DNA of 40,820 nucleotides, from NCBI RefSeq assembly GCF_001592085.1, contig NZ_BCWD01000020.1, positions 1-40,820 on the forward strand. The letters are read 5' to 3'. Within the stretch, counting starts at the first letter, position 1; the number at the start of each line of letters is the position of its first letter. The notes under the pieces are model-generated. The model was given only the letters and a program-made list of their open reading frames with translations. It made no database searches and was not told the DNA's origin. This stretch comes from Levilactobacillus senmaizukei DSM 21775 = NBRC 103853 (GTDB lineage: Bacteria; Bacillota; Bacilli; Lactobacillales; Lactobacillaceae). Position numbers and translations under genes: made by a program. This document shows positions 15,927 through 25,536 of the stretch, piece by piece.

Positions 15927-18059
15927 ATGAATGCCAGCGAAATGAATCATAACAAGATGGATTCAAACATGAAGATGGACCATGACGATATGGCCAACAT
16001 GAAGATGGCCGCTGGCGACGGAGACCACGGTGATATGGATATGAGTAATATGGACATGACCCACATGGATATGGACATGGGTGATGGTCACATGATGCAC
16101 ATGGGAAACTTGAAGCGTAAGTTTTGGGTCAGTTTAATTCTCACGATTCCGGTCATTCTGATGTCCCCAATGATGGGCGTCAAGCTGCCTTTTCAGATCG
16201 CCTTCCCGGGTAGCGACTGGGTCGTGGCTATCTTAGGGTCAATTCTCTTCTTCTACGGTGGCATGCCCTTTATCAGTGGTGCCAAGGCAGAACTTCAATT
16301 GAAGCGGCCCGCTATGATGACCCTGATCTCAATGGGCATCAGTGTGGCCTACATCTACAGTATCTATGCGGTGATTGCCAACGATGTCTTCCACGTGACC
16401 CCGATGGTGAATAACTTCTTCTGGGAATTATCCACCTTGATCGTCATCATGTTACTGGGCCACTGGATTGAAATGAATACCGTGATGAATGCCGGGTCCG
16501 CCGTCGATGCCCTGGGCAAGTTGTTACCACAAACCGCCCATGTCATCGCCGATGATGGCACGGCTACCGATGTCCAACTGAGCGACCTGCAAGTGGGCCA
16601 AACTGTGGCTGTTCGCGCCGGGGAACAAATTCCCGCCGATGCCAAGATCATTAGCGGGACGTCCGACGTCAACGAATCCCTAGTCACTGGTGAATCCAAG
16701 GCCATTAAGAAGGCCGAAGGTGACGACGTCATTGGTGGTTCCGTTAACGGTACCGGGACCTTCACCGCTAAGGTCACAGGAACCGGGGACTCCGGCTACC
16801 TGGCCAAGGTGATGGATCTGATTCAAAACGCCAAGAACTCTAAGTCCAAATCCGAAAACTTGGCCAACCGGGTTGCCGGCTGGTTGTTCTACGCCGCCCT
16901 ATTCGCGGGGATTCTCGCCTTCATTATCTGGATGGTTGTGGCCAACCTGGCCGTTGCCTTACCGGTGGCCGTGGCGGTCTTCGTTATCGCCTGCCCACAC
17001 GCATTGGGCTTGGCCGTTCCCCTGGTCGTTGCTCGGAGCACTGCGTTAGCCGCCCAAAACGGGTTGCTAATTCGGAACCGGGACGCCATGGAACAAGTTA
17101 ACCACTTAAAGTTCGCCTTGATGGACAAGACGGGCACCTTAACCAAGGGTCACTTCCAAGTGAACCACTTAATCAGCCTCGACGCCGATCACTCCGACGA
17201 TGACGTGTTGGCCCTGATGGCCGGCCTCGAAAGTGGATCTAGCCACCCACTGGCGACCGGGATCTTGAGCGATGCCAAGGGTAAGGCCATTCACTTTACC
17301 CCAGCAACCGACACGCATCAAGAGACTGGGTTAGGTCAATTCGGTGATATCGATGGGACCACTTATGGGGTCGTCTCCGTAGCCTACCTTGACCAACACA
17401 ACTTAGACTACGACCATGACCAATTCAAGACCTTTGCCGCTGAAGGCAACTCGATTAGTTTCTTGGTAGCCGGCGAAAAAGTCTTGGGTCTCGTAGCCGA
17501 AGGCGATGAAATCAAGCCCGCAGCCAAAATGTTAGTCACGTCGCTTAAGTCCCAAGGTATCACGCCGGTCATGTTAACCGGTGACAACCAAGAAACGGCC
17601 AACAAGGTCGCCGCGGCCGTTGGAATTGACGACGTCCAAGCACACCTCTTACCTGAAGACAAGGAACGCCTCGTACAAAAGTACCAAGCCGATGGCAAGG
17701 TACTCTTCATCGGTGATGGCGTTAACGATGCGCCAAGTCTGGCACGGGCTGACATTGGAATGGCCATTGGATCTGGGACCGATGTGGCCATCGAATCCGC
17801 CGACATCATCCTGGTTGCCAGCGACCCGGCCGACGTCATCCAATTCCTTGACCTGGCTCGGGCCACCAACCGGAAGATGACCGAAAACCTCTGGTGGGGG
17901 GCTGGCTACAACCTGTTAGCCATTCCTTTGGCCGCCGGCGTTCTGGCGCCGATTGGCTTCATGCTCGACCCAATGGTTGGGGCGGTTATCATGTCCCTGA
18001 GTACCATTATCGTCGCCATTAATGCGATGTCCCTGAAGATCAAGCCGATCGCAGAATAG
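15927..18059 (+). CDS. copB: Copper-transporting P1B-type ATPase, CopB group
   Basis: The product is 710 residues. The N-terminal 60 residues hold 18 Met and 6 His among many Asp, a metal-binding tail in place of a CxxC domain. Helices then frame the actuator TGES (254-257), the metal-site CPH (356-358), the phosphorylation DKTGTLT (Asp400), the TGDNQETA segment and the GDGVNDAP hinge. The CPH motif and His/Met tail mark the CopB (P1B-3-like) type. This exports copper or silver, and differs from CopA with its CPC motif. The chosen ATG at 15927 follows AAAGGAG; the frame could extend back into copY (15891) but without a ribosome binding site. It is the second gene of the copYB operon; no CopZ chaperone gene is adjacent. 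Confidence 0.93.
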   Translation: MNASEMNHNKMDSNMKMDHDDMANMKMAAGDGDHGDMDMSNMDMTHMDMDMGDGHMMHMGNLKRKFWVSLILTIPVILMSPMMGVKLPFQIAFPGSDWVVAILGSILFFYGGMPFISGAKAELQLKRPAMMTLISMGISVAYIYSIYAVIANDVFHVTPMVNNFFWELSTLIVIMLLGHWIEMNTVMNAGSAVDALGKLLPQTAHVIADDGTATDVQLSDLQVGQTVAVRAGEQIPADAKIISGTSDVNESLVTGESKAIKKAEGDDVIGGSVNGTGTFTAKVTGTGDSGYLAKVMDLIQNAKNSKSKSENLANRVAGWLFYAALFAGILAFIIWMVVANLAVALPVAVAVFVIACPHALGLAVPLVVARSTALAAQNGLLIRNRDAMEQVNHLKFALMDKTGTLTKGHFQVNHLISLDADHSDDDVLALMAGLESGSSHPLATGILSDAKGKAIHFTPATDTHQETGLGQFGDIDGTTYGVVSVAYLDQHNLDYDHDQFKTFAAEGNSISFLVAGEKVLGLVAEGDEIKPAAKMLVTSLKSQGITPVMLTGDNQETANKVAAAVGIDDVQAHLLPEDKERLVQKYQADGKVLFIGDGVNDAPSLARADIGMAIGSGTDVAIESADIILVASDPADVIQFLDLARATNRKMTENLWWGAGYNLLAIPLAAGVLAPIGFMLDPMVGAVIMSLSTIIVAINAMSLKIKPIAE

Positions 18060-18083
18060 AAGTTAATCATACCAATTAGATAA

Positions 18084-18124
18084 TAAATCCCCCTGAACTC
18101 ATGTGAGAGTTCAGGGGGATTTTC
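18084..18124. terminator. Terminator of copYB, also usable by the convergent gene
   Basis: AATCCCCCTGAACTC (18086-18100) pairs perfectly with 18107-18121, with a 6-base loop. A short T-run follows on the plus strand and an A-run precedes it. Confidence 0.85.
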
Positions 18125-18137
18125 GTTTGACTTAGTC

Positions 18138-19076
18138 TTAATCTGTATTCCGTGAATGCCGACGATGCAACAAGACCGCCAACGTCTGGGCATCCAATGA
18201 GAGAATCATGACAGCAAAGATGATGAGCGCGCCACCAAACAGGTCAAATCCCGTCAACTGCACGCTTAAAAATAACACGGAAAATACCGTGGCTGCCAGC
18301 GGCTCAAAGGCATCCAGTAACGAGGCCTCTGTTGGCAGAATATATCCTAGGCTGTGCGCAAACATTTGAAATGGAATGACCGTCCCAAAAATAATGATAA
18401 TCCCGAGCATACTAATCTGTGCCCAATCAAGGGTCAAATGAACTTGCCACAAGGGTTTGACCACATTCAGACAGACCCCCGCCACCAGTAACCCCCAACC
18501 GGTGACCGACAATGACCCAAACTTTGTCAATAAAGGCCGGGGAATCAGCGTGTTCGTTGCCACCCCAACTGCGGATAGGAGTCCCCAGATCAGTACAGCC
18601 GGTGAAATGGCCAAACTGTTTAGATGTCCATGCGTCACAATTAGTAGTGTCCCGACAAAGGCTACCACCATGCCAATTGCTTCCGAACGCGTTGGTTTGG
18701 TGCGCTTGAAGACCAAGTAATAGAGGCTAATAATGAAGGGCCCCAAGAATTGGATAATCGTTGCAACCGGCGCGTTACCATACTTCACGGCTTCAAAATA
18801 ACAAAGCTGAACGGGGACCATCCCCAGTAGGGCGTAGCTCACAATTCGTGTGGCCGTATACTTATTCTGCCAGAGTTGCAGGGGTTGGGCCCCCACTCCC
18901 TGAGCCATGATGAGCAGGATAATCCCGGCAATAATCATCCGAACCTGCGTCAGCCAGAGCGGAGAAACGTCCGGGTTCATGGCGAAAAGACTGCTGGCGG
19001 CAACGCCAGAGATACCCCAAAGCATACAGGCCACACTGGCCAACATGATTCCTCGTAAATGATGTCCCTGCGTCAT
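18138..19076 (-). CDS. EamA/DMT-family transporter
   Basis: The product is about 312 residues with ten hydrophobic segments in two five-helix halves, the classic 10-TMS drug/metabolite transporter layout. The first half opens with LASVACMLWGISGVAASSLF and contains the APVATIIQFLGPFIISLYYLVFKR stretch. The second half has the typical LLDAFEPLAATVFSVLFL helix. Family members move amino acids, nucleotides or other metabolites, often outward; the substrate is not deducible. The start could be GTG at 19085 or ATG at 19076; GGGAAG stands 8 bases before the ATG, which I prefer. It is single and convergent with copB. Confidence 0.85.
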   Translation of the reverse strand: MTQGHHLRGIMLASVACMLWGISGVAASSLFAMNPDVSPLWLTQVRMIIAGIILLIMAQGVGAQPLQLWQNKYTATRIVSYALLGMVPVQLCYFEAVKYGNAPVATIIQFLGPFIISLYYLVFKRTKPTRSEAIGMVVAFVGTLLIVTHGHLNSLAISPAVLIWGLLSAVGVATNTLIPRPLLTKFGSLSVTGWGLLVAGVCLNVVKPLWQVHLTLDWAQISMLGIIIIFGTVIPFQMFAHSLGYILPTEASLLDAFEPLAATVFSVLFLSVQLTGFDLFGGALIIFAVMILSLDAQTLAVLLHRRHSRNTD

Positions 19077-19153
19077 CCTTGCCACTTCCCATCAGTGTTT
19101 TCCTCAAATCCCATACGATCCCTCTTATCCATAAAATTTATAACATGTTAGCC

Positions 19154-19162
19154 ATTATAACA
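19154..19162 (-). promoter_or_regulatory. Extended -10 promoter of the EamA transporter gene
   Basis: On the minus strand the sequence reads TGTTATAAT, a perfect TGn-extended -10, 78 bases before the start. The -35 region is weak. Confidence 0.65.
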
Positions 19163-19562
19163 AAAAATAGCGCTAGATTAACCTGTTTTTCTAAAAAGGC
19201 CCCAATTGGTCTCGCAATATGATGGGTATCGATCCATTAACTTACGCTAAATTAACGACCATCGCGAAAAATTGGTCTAGTCGTCCGAATACAATTCTCC
19301 CTTCTCAGGACCTAACAAAAAGGCTTCCAACTAGTGGAAGCCTCACTGACCCAGCCACGAATTGTCTTTCGCTGATGGTAGTCGCGCGACATTATCCGTT
19401 TTAATTATTAAAGCTGAGCAAAACCAAGTCGAGGGTCGGGTTTCCCTTGGCTCTATGGGACATTCTAGCTGGTTAGACACCAAAAACATGAATTACTGGT
19501 CCAGTTTGCTTAGCAAACAAATTAAAGTCCACCATCATCAGCGAGTCCAATTATTATTAATC
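19163..19562. other. Intergenic region with an orphan minus-strand terminator
   Basis: A hairpin AGGCTTCCA (19321-19329) with TGGAAGCCT (19334-19342) followed by TTTT on the minus strand lies in the middle. A 48-codon minus-strand frame (19343-19489) stops exactly at the hairpin foot, but it has no good ribosome binding site and an odd composition. No other supported gene. Confidence 0.4.
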
Positions 19563-19597
19563 AAAAAGCGTTGTGGTCTTAACAACCACAACGCTCA
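19563..19597 (-). terminator. Terminator of the secreted SH3-like protein gene
   Basis: AGCGTTGTGG (19567-19576) pairs with CCACAACGCT (19586-19595). On the minus strand it is followed by TTTTTGA. Confidence 0.85.
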
Positions 19598-19609
19598 TCA
19601 AATTCAATT

Positions 19610-20611
19610 TTAAGCAATCCAGCCACTCATGTAAGGAATGGAAATCTTGCCGTGAGCATCAATCGTGCCCGCGTAAATTTTCCCACTGATATCGTAGTCG
19701 GCCTGCAAATCAAACTTGATCGTGCCGGTTGGCTTCAACGCCCGTGACGACTTGAGTCGGCCATCCGCACTGCGGACCGTCTTCTTAACCGCCCGACCAT
19801 CTTGATAGTCGTAAACCGTGGTTTGACTGTCTTGATCCAACAGGACCACCCGTTGCAGCTGACTGGCGGTCTTGGCAATGCCAATCTTGACGTGCCGACC
19901 ACTATCCAAGACGTGGATCTTGGTCGATTCCGCGGCCACCGGGGTATCCCGCGTGAGCTCACGTTGCATCAGATCGGGGTACTGGCCCTTGACGACCACA
20001 CTCTTGGGCAGCCAGCCCAAGACTTCACCCTTGGTATTCTCAAACAAGAGGTACTGCTTGCCCTTAACCGTGGTTAACGACTGAATAGCATAGATCGTCC
20101 GGTAACCATAGGTCGTTCCATAATGGTCGGCGTAATTACTGCCGACCGTGCCATACGGCATCCACCAGAAGTCACTGGTCAGCCGGGCCTCAAAATACGG
20201 TGTCCGCGGTATCATCGGCATGCGGCTAATCTGCGGATGACTCTTCAGCTTGCTCAGCGCCACATAACCGCCATCAATTGCCGTTGCTTGGGGATAGCTT
20301 CTGAGTACGTTCCCATGTTGAAGCGGGAACTGAACGGCCGCCGTGATACGCACGTACCGTTTGCCATGGACCTTTACGACCTTGTCGACGGTCCATTTCT
20401 TCTTAGTACTCATCATCTTCCCCAAATAACGACTGTTTGCGTGCAAACCTCGTGGATAACTGTAGACCTTGGTTCGCAAGTGCTTCGCCGTAAATAACCG
20501 TTGTTTGGGGTACGCGGGAATCTGCATCCTTTTCGCAGCCTGAGCCGTGGTCCCCGTGCCCCACAGTAACAGCCCAAGACTACTCCCTAATAGTAGTTTG
20601 ACCCATTTCAT
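19610..20611 (-). CDS. Secreted protein with SH3-like modules
   Basis: The product is 333 residues. A signal peptide ends near TAQAAK (about residue 26). The mature part is beta-rich and basic. Two or three loosely repeated modules are suggested by segments such as VHGKRYVRI...GGYVALSKL and VKGKQYLLFENTKGEVLGWLPKSVVV; the second is a classic GW/SH3-like strand pair. No catalytic motif is seen. A wall-associated role is inferred. The start was set at ATG 20611, preceded by GGGGGAGG; the longer frame to 20647 lacks this. It begins 40 bases after the dipeptidase gene on the same strand and may be read from the same transcript. Confidence 0.75.
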   Translation of the reverse strand: MKWVKLLLGSSLGLLLWGTGTTAQAAKRMQIPAYPKQRLFTAKHLRTKVYSYPRGLHANSRYLGKMMSTKKKWTVDKVVKVHGKRYVRITAAVQFPLQHGNVLRSYPQATAIDGGYVALSKLKSHPQISRMPMIPRTPYFEARLTSDFWWMPYGTVGSNYADHYGTTYGYRTIYAIQSLTTVKGKQYLLFENTKGEVLGWLPKSVVVKGQYPDLMQRELTRDTPVAAESTKIHVLDSGRHVKIGIAKTASQLQRVVLLDQDSQTTVYDYQDGRAVKKTVRSADGRLKSSRALKPTGTIKFDLQADYDISGKIYAGTIDAHGKISIPYMSGWIA

Positions 20612-20651
20612 GAGTTTGTTCCTCCCCCAAAATTGTGTTCTGCCCAACAGA

Positions 20652-22073
20652 CTAAAGGTTTTGACCCTTCTCCCAAGTCGTGGCAGAAAGCAGGAGTCCT
20701 TGCTTAACTAATTCATCAAATAACCCATGAGTCCGGCGCGAAACCTCACCGGCTGTTTCAGCATTACTCTTGGTCAAGTAATCCGTCACATCGCCGGTAA
20801 CTCCGGCATCCGTAGCCGCAACCCGTTGCCGTGCATACGATTGGCAGCCTTCGCGATAGGCGTTGATGGTCGCTACGAATTCGTGGAAATGCGGCTCAAT
20901 CATCACGGACAGTGTCTTCGATAACCAGTATACGTTGTCGACGGAAACCGTCATCGTCGTGTTCTTGTAATCTTCTGGCGTGTCGTTGATGTTGGTAAAG
21001 AAGGGCACGTAAGGAGCATAGGCGAAGAAGCCCATCGCAATCCATTGGATCGCTGCATGGTCGGCCGGCACATCGTTGCGAATTTGCAGGATCGAGGAAC
21101 ATTGATTCCGGTCCATCGCAATTGACCGATACTTCTTCTGATCATCGGCAGAACCTGAGGCAAACGTCCCAAATGGATCGTATGGCGTGCCATTGTAGTG
21201 TGAAGATAGGAAGAATTCAACGTCTTCGATCGCAATCTTCTTTTCGGGTACGCGAGCGAATGGCATATCTTGGTCCGTTGGGGTTTGGTCGGTAATGGAT
21301 GGGTTAAACATCTTTTGGCCATACCACGTCCGGGGCGTGTTGTAGTAAGCATCGCTTTCATCGTGGGTCCCAAAGATATCCCGGAAATTAAAAGTGCCCG
21401 GCTTGGGATTCAAATGATTTTGGTTAACGAAGTCGACCAAATCCGTGGCCACCAAGAAGTTATCGGTATCATTGACATCGACTTCTTCCATCACCGTTTG
21501 GTTAGGTGCCACCGCGTAGGTGTTGTCTGGTAAACGCATGGCTGCCCAGTGATGACCACCGGCCGTTTCCAAATACCAGATTTCATCTTGGTCGTTAAAA
21601 GCGATACTATTACATTCGCCCGTCCCATATTTTTCCAAGAGGGCACCCAAACGTTGGGCCCCTTCCTTGGCAGTCTTGATATATGGCAAGACTAACGTGA
21701 CCATGGCCTCTTCATTGACCCCGTCATCGACCAGTGGATCGTAACCCAAGACCCGGGCATTCGTGGCAGTGGTTTCGGTGGCACTCATCCCGACATTCAA
21801 TTCATTGATGCCGGCTTCTTCATACAGGCCGTCACTTTGATCGGCTTGTGGGGTACCCGTGTAGCGGTAAGCATGATCGGGTAAGGGGACCGTAACGCCA
21901 GTGACACCTGACGTAAAGGTTGCGTTCTTGTGGTCCGTCGCTGGATGAGCGACGACCTTAATCGGATTTACTGGCCCATAGCCATCCTCGTTACGCGCAA
22001 CAATCGTGGAGCCATCCATACTGGCGGCTTTACCCATTAAAATTTCGGTACAATCGGAACTTTTCTTCAACAT
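20652..22073 (-). CDS. pepD: C69-family dipeptidase
   Basis: The product is 473 residues, the usual size of lactobacillus PepD dipeptidases. The N-terminus has the Ntn-hydrolase nucleophile Cys8 in SSDCTEILMGK, followed by the family landmark DGSTIVARNEDG. Further conserved stretches are NEEAMVTLVLPYIKTAKEGA and DQDEIWYLETAGGHHWAAMRLPD-like segments. It hydrolyses dipeptides in the cytoplasm as part of peptide-based nitrogen supply. No signal peptide is present. The ribosome binding site AAAGGGGG stands about 12 bases before the ATG. A secreted SH3-like protein gene follows at 40 bases. I find no strong terminator between the two. Confidence 0.9.
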   Translation of the reverse strand: MLKKSSDCTEILMGKAASMDGSTIVARNEDGYGPVNPIKVVAHPATDHKNATFTSGVTGVTVPLPDHAYRYTGTPQADQSDGLYEEAGINELNVGMSATETTATNARVLGYDPLVDDGVNEEAMVTLVLPYIKTAKEGAQRLGALLEKYGTGECNSIAFNDQDEIWYLETAGGHHWAAMRLPDNTYAVAPNQTVMEEVDVNDTDNFLVATDLVDFVNQNHLNPKPGTFNFRDIFGTHDESDAYYNTPRTWYGQKMFNPSITDQTPTDQDMPFARVPEKKIAIEDVEFFLSSHYNGTPYDPFGTFASGSADDQKKYRSIAMDRNQCSSILQIRNDVPADHAAIQWIAMGFFAYAPYVPFFTNINDTPEDYKNTTMTVSVDNVYWLSKTLSVMIEPHFHEFVATINAYREGCQSYARQRVAATDAGVTGDVTDYLTKSNAETAGEVSRRTHGLFDELVKQGLLLSATTWEKGQNL

Positions 22074-22264
22074 ATTTATGTTCCGCCCCCTTTGTTTCCA
22101 GTATAGGATTATCGGGTGCTAAGGGCCACCTTTTTTAAAAATTCACGTTTAAAATATTCATCCCACTCAATTATCTGGACTCACCACCCTGAGGCTCCGC
22201 CGATCTTGGCCCTACCGAATGTTCAGTGAAATGCTTAACGGTTAGAATAATTCGCGGCAAATAA

Positions 22265-22304
22265 AAATCCCCCGTCACACCTAAACGGTGTCACGCGGGG
22301 ATTT
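22265..22304 (-). terminator. Terminator of the P-type ATPase gene
   Basis: An imperfect hairpin of AAATCCCC...ACACC with GGTGT...GGGGATTT, with a TTTTTAT tail on the minus strand, just past the stop at 22317. Confidence 0.75.
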
Positions 22305-22316
22305 AGCTCATTACCT

Positions 22317-25064
22317 TTAGAAACGACGACGTTCACGATTCATCGTGTTGGCATCCCAACGATGACGAATCCACTTGGCCAGCTCGGTAATCAATAACAC
22401 GATGATTCCGGCGACAATTGGAATTCCCCAACCATAGTGGAAGTTTACATCGGTGGTGTGGAAAACTCCCTGCATCGCGGGCCAATAAATAATGCCGGCC
22501 TGTAGAATCAACAGGATTCCCACAATCACGAAGCTCATCTTGTTACGGAAAAAGTATTTCGAGAATACCGGATGGTCATTCTGTAAATTAAATAGATAGA
22601 AGACCTTCCCAAAGATAATCACGTTCAGCGTCATGGTACTGCCGACCACGGCCGACAGCCCCTGCGCCGTCAGAACATCGTAGGCAATCATCCCGAGTCC
22701 CGAGATTAATAGGGACACGTAAGTGATTTCAAAGATGTCCAGCTTGGACAGGATTCCCTGGCTGACATCCCGGGGTCCTCGACGCATGATCCCACTCTCG
22801 GCGGGCTCAAAGATAAACGCAAACTGAATCGTCAGGGCCGAGACCATGTTGATCCACAACAATTGCGTTGGAAACAACGGTAACGGTTGGTCCATCAGGA
22901 TACTCATCACGACAATCAGACCCTCGGCAAAACTGGTTGGTAACAAGAAACGAATCGTCTTGCGAATATTGTCGAAGACGTGGCGACCCTCGCGGACGGC
23001 ACCCAGGATTGACGTAAAGTCATCATCGGCTAAGACCATATCGGCGGAGTCCTTGGCAACGTCGGTTCCCCGAATCCCCATGGCCACCCCAATATCGGCC
23101 TGCTTCAGCGCTGGCGCGTCGTTCACCCCGTCACCCGTCATGGACACCACGTGCCCCCGTTGTTGCTGGGCCTTCACAATTCGTAACTTGTCGGCAGGTG
23201 TCGTTCGAGCAAAGACCGTATATCGGTCAATCTGTTCCGTCAATTCTTCATCGGACAGCTTTGCCAGCTCCGGCCCGGTGATTGCTTTAGCCTGCTCCGA
23301 AAGATTTAACTGCCGGGCAATCGCCGCGGCGGTTTCGGGGTCGTCCCCCGTAATCATTTTAACTTTAATACCGGCATAACGTAATTGGCGAACGGCGTCA
23401 GCCACCCCCGGACGTGGTGGATCAATGATCCCAGCCATCCCGGCTAGATGAAAGTCGCGGCCAATCGCCAGATTATCAACCTCGGTGACCTCGGCCGCAA
23501 CGGGTTGATAGCCCAAGGCCACGACCCGCTTTCCTTGACGGGTCAGCTGCGATAATCGCTCTTGCCAGGCTGCTTGATCGATCGTTTCGCCCTGCGCAGC
23601 CATCTTCTGCATCAATGTCTGTGGCGCCCCTTTAACCAACAGGTACCGCTGGCCAGCGTGGTCGACCAGTCGAGCCGAATAACGAATCGCCGAATCAAAT
23701 GGACGTGAATCGATTTCCACCGGAGCTGGATCGGCCCCCACTAGTTTGTGGTAAAGCGCGGTCAACGCCCCATCGGTTGGCTCACCCGTCAGCACCCATT
23801 GCCCATCTTCTTCATGAAATTCGGCATCGGAGGTCTGACCGGCAATCTGCACCAACCACTCCAGGTCGGGGTCGGTTTGCCAGGCAACCGTCTGACCCTC
23901 GTCAGTTTCGACTTGGCCGGTGGCATCATAACCCACCCCGGACACGGTATAGGTATCCTTGGCGGTTAAAACATCGGTCACCGTCATTTCGTTCTTGGTT
24001 AAGGTCCCCGTCTTATCGGTGTTCACGATATCCACGGCCCCTAGAGTCTCCACGGCGGGCAGGGTCTTCACGATCACATTTTGCTTGGTCATCTGCTGGG
24101 TCCCCATGGCCAGAACCACCGACGTACTGGCTGGCAAGCCTTCGGGCATGGAACCTACGACCATGGTAATGACAGCCACCAGTAGAACGGGCAGACTGTA
24201 GACGTGGGTAATCATCCCTAAGATGAACAACAGAACTGCAGCAATCAAAATAGCAATCGACAGACCTAATCCCAAACGGTTCAGGTTCTTCATCAATGGC
24301 GTGGCCTGTTGCTTAACCTCGGCCACGTTTTGCTGGATGTGACCAATCTCGGTTTGGGCACCGGTCACCGTCACGATTCCCCGGCCGGACCCATTGGTCA
24401 CGGCCATGGAGGCAAAGGCTTGGTTCGTCCGTTCGGCCAACGCCAGGTTCGCGACAGATAAGGGATCTTCCCCCTTTTCCACGGAGTCGGTTTCACCGGT
24501 CAATGCAGATTCTTGAATCTTCAAGTTGTCGGCATCGATGAGTCGTAGATCGGCGGGAACCGTATCCCCGGCTTCCAACTGTACGATATCCCCGATCACC
24601 AGCTCGCGCGCCGGCAGGGTTACCTTTTGACCGTCTCGAATGACCACGGCCTCGGAAACTAGTAACGCCTTGATCCGGTCCAGTGCGTTGTCGGCTGAGC
24701 GTTCCTGAAAATACCCGATAAAAGCATTGGCCACAATCACCAAACCAATAACAATGGAATCGGAGTAGTGGTGCATCAGAAACGTAATCAGAGCAGCGGC
24801 GGCCAAAATATAAATGATGCTGTTGTTAAACTGTTTCAGAAACCGTAGCAGGTTGGACTGCTTCTTCGCCGTCAATTCATTCGGGCCATTTTGCCGGAGC
24901 CGCTTCTGGGCCTCGGTGGTCGTCAACCCGGACTCTTGGTCCGTGGCATAATCGACAAGTAAGGACTCAGTCGAACGCTGCCATAACGGCGGCTGGCTGG
25001 GTCCAGGGTCAGTGGTTTCTGCTTCAGTTGGGGTAGAGCTGGTTAAGTCTGGTTCTTGCGCCAT
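22317..25064 (-). CDS. P2-like cation-translocating P-type ATPase
   Basis: The product is 915 residues. It has an N-terminal cation-ATPase domain (LRQNGPNEL), the actuator TGE loop (SALTGETDSVEKG), helix M4 with MPEGLPAS, the phosphorylation site DKTGTLT, TGDDPETA and the hinge GDGVNDAPALKQAD. A C-terminal helix bundle follows. The PEGLP helix is typical of Ca2+ and related pumps. However, M6 reads INMVSALTIQFAF, where calcium pumps have NLVTDG, so the acidic ligand is missing. Substrate is therefore uncertain (Ca2+, Mg2+, Na+/K+ or other). The start was set at ATG 25064; the TTG at 25085 overlaps the AAAGGA ribosome binding site. It is monocistronic. Confidence 0.85.
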   Translation of the reverse strand: MAQEPDLTSSTPTEAETTDPGPSQPPLWQRSTESLLVDYATDQESGLTTTEAQKRLRQNGPNELTAKKQSNLLRFLKQFNNSIIYILAAAALITFLMHHYSDSIVIGLVIVANAFIGYFQERSADNALDRIKALLVSEAVVIRDGQKVTLPARELVIGDIVQLEAGDTVPADLRLIDADNLKIQESALTGETDSVEKGEDPLSVANLALAERTNQAFASMAVTNGSGRGIVTVTGAQTEIGHIQQNVAEVKQQATPLMKNLNRLGLGLSIAILIAAVLLFILGMITHVYSLPVLLVAVITMVVGSMPEGLPASTSVVLAMGTQQMTKQNVIVKTLPAVETLGAVDIVNTDKTGTLTKNEMTVTDVLTAKDTYTVSGVGYDATGQVETDEGQTVAWQTDPDLEWLVQIAGQTSDAEFHEEDGQWVLTGEPTDGALTALYHKLVGADPAPVEIDSRPFDSAIRYSARLVDHAGQRYLLVKGAPQTLMQKMAAQGETIDQAAWQERLSQLTRQGKRVVALGYQPVAAEVTEVDNLAIGRDFHLAGMAGIIDPPRPGVADAVRQLRYAGIKVKMITGDDPETAAAIARQLNLSEQAKAITGPELAKLSDEELTEQIDRYTVFARTTPADKLRIVKAQQQRGHVVSMTGDGVNDAPALKQADIGVAMGIRGTDVAKDSADMVLADDDFTSILGAVREGRHVFDNIRKTIRFLLPTSFAEGLIVVMSILMDQPLPLFPTQLLWINMVSALTIQFAFIFEPAESGIMRRGPRDVSQGILSKLDIFEITYVSLLISGLGMIAYDVLTAQGLSAVVGSTMTLNVIIFGKVFYLFNLQNDHPVFSKYFFRNKMSFVIVGILLILQAGIIYWPAMQGVFHTTDVNFHYGWGIPIVAGIIVLLITELAKWIRHRWDANTMNRERRRF

Positions 25065-25455
25065 ATAAATAAATCTTCCTTTCAATATAAATGCTTCTGG
25101 GTATTAGCGATCGGGTATGGGTAACGTCACGTGACGTCGGTCCAAGGCGTCCACCTTCCTATCTAAGATTAAGTTAGTTCATTTTACCAAGTCCCCCCTC
25201 AAATTGCATCTATTAGCGACTTAATTGAAGAAATTTTTAATTATGGGGTGAACCAAAAACAGGTGAAATCAAACAAACGTCTTGGATTTCCAAAGATTCC
25301 CCGTAAACGAGTAGCGACCACCACTGATCAACAGATTGTGACCAGTCAGTTTTACCCAATGATTGGGATGCTTCTGTCAATCGAACGAGCCCAGGCAGGT
25401 CTCATAGTCCTCAAACCAAGGGCCGACAATCTCATCGGCACCCTTTAACCAAATT
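25065..25455. other. Intergenic region with a 14-bp palindrome
   Basis: ACGTCACGTGACGT (25124-25137) is a perfect palindrome 60 bases upstream of the ATPase start. The part from 25200 to 25450 has no supported gene. A minus-strand stretch encoding DEIVGPWFEDYETCLGSFD (from about 25430 down) is protein-like but has no start codon. Confidence 0.45.
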
Positions 25456-25516
25456 AAAAGCGGTCCTCACCACCGTGGTTGCTCTCATGTCAACCACGCT
25501 GGTGAGGACCGCTTTC
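25456..25516 (-). terminator. Terminator of the phn operon
   Basis: A long stem of about 24 bp with one mismatch (25457-25481 with 25491-25515) and a 9-base loop, ending in a short T-run on the minus strand. It follows the last gene of the operon by 20 bases. Confidence 0.85.
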
Positions 25517-25536
25517 GCGTTAATGTTTAGCTTAGG

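Noticed and set aside
19343-19489. A 48-codon minus-strand frame ending at a terminator-like hairpin
   Set aside because: There is no good ribosome binding site and the peptide composition is not convincing. The hairpin may belong to a lost gene.
25365-25452. A protein-like minus-strand stretch ending in DEIVGPWFEDYETCLGSFD and a stop
   Set aside because: It has no start codon, and its upstream part runs into the operon terminator. At most it is gene debris.
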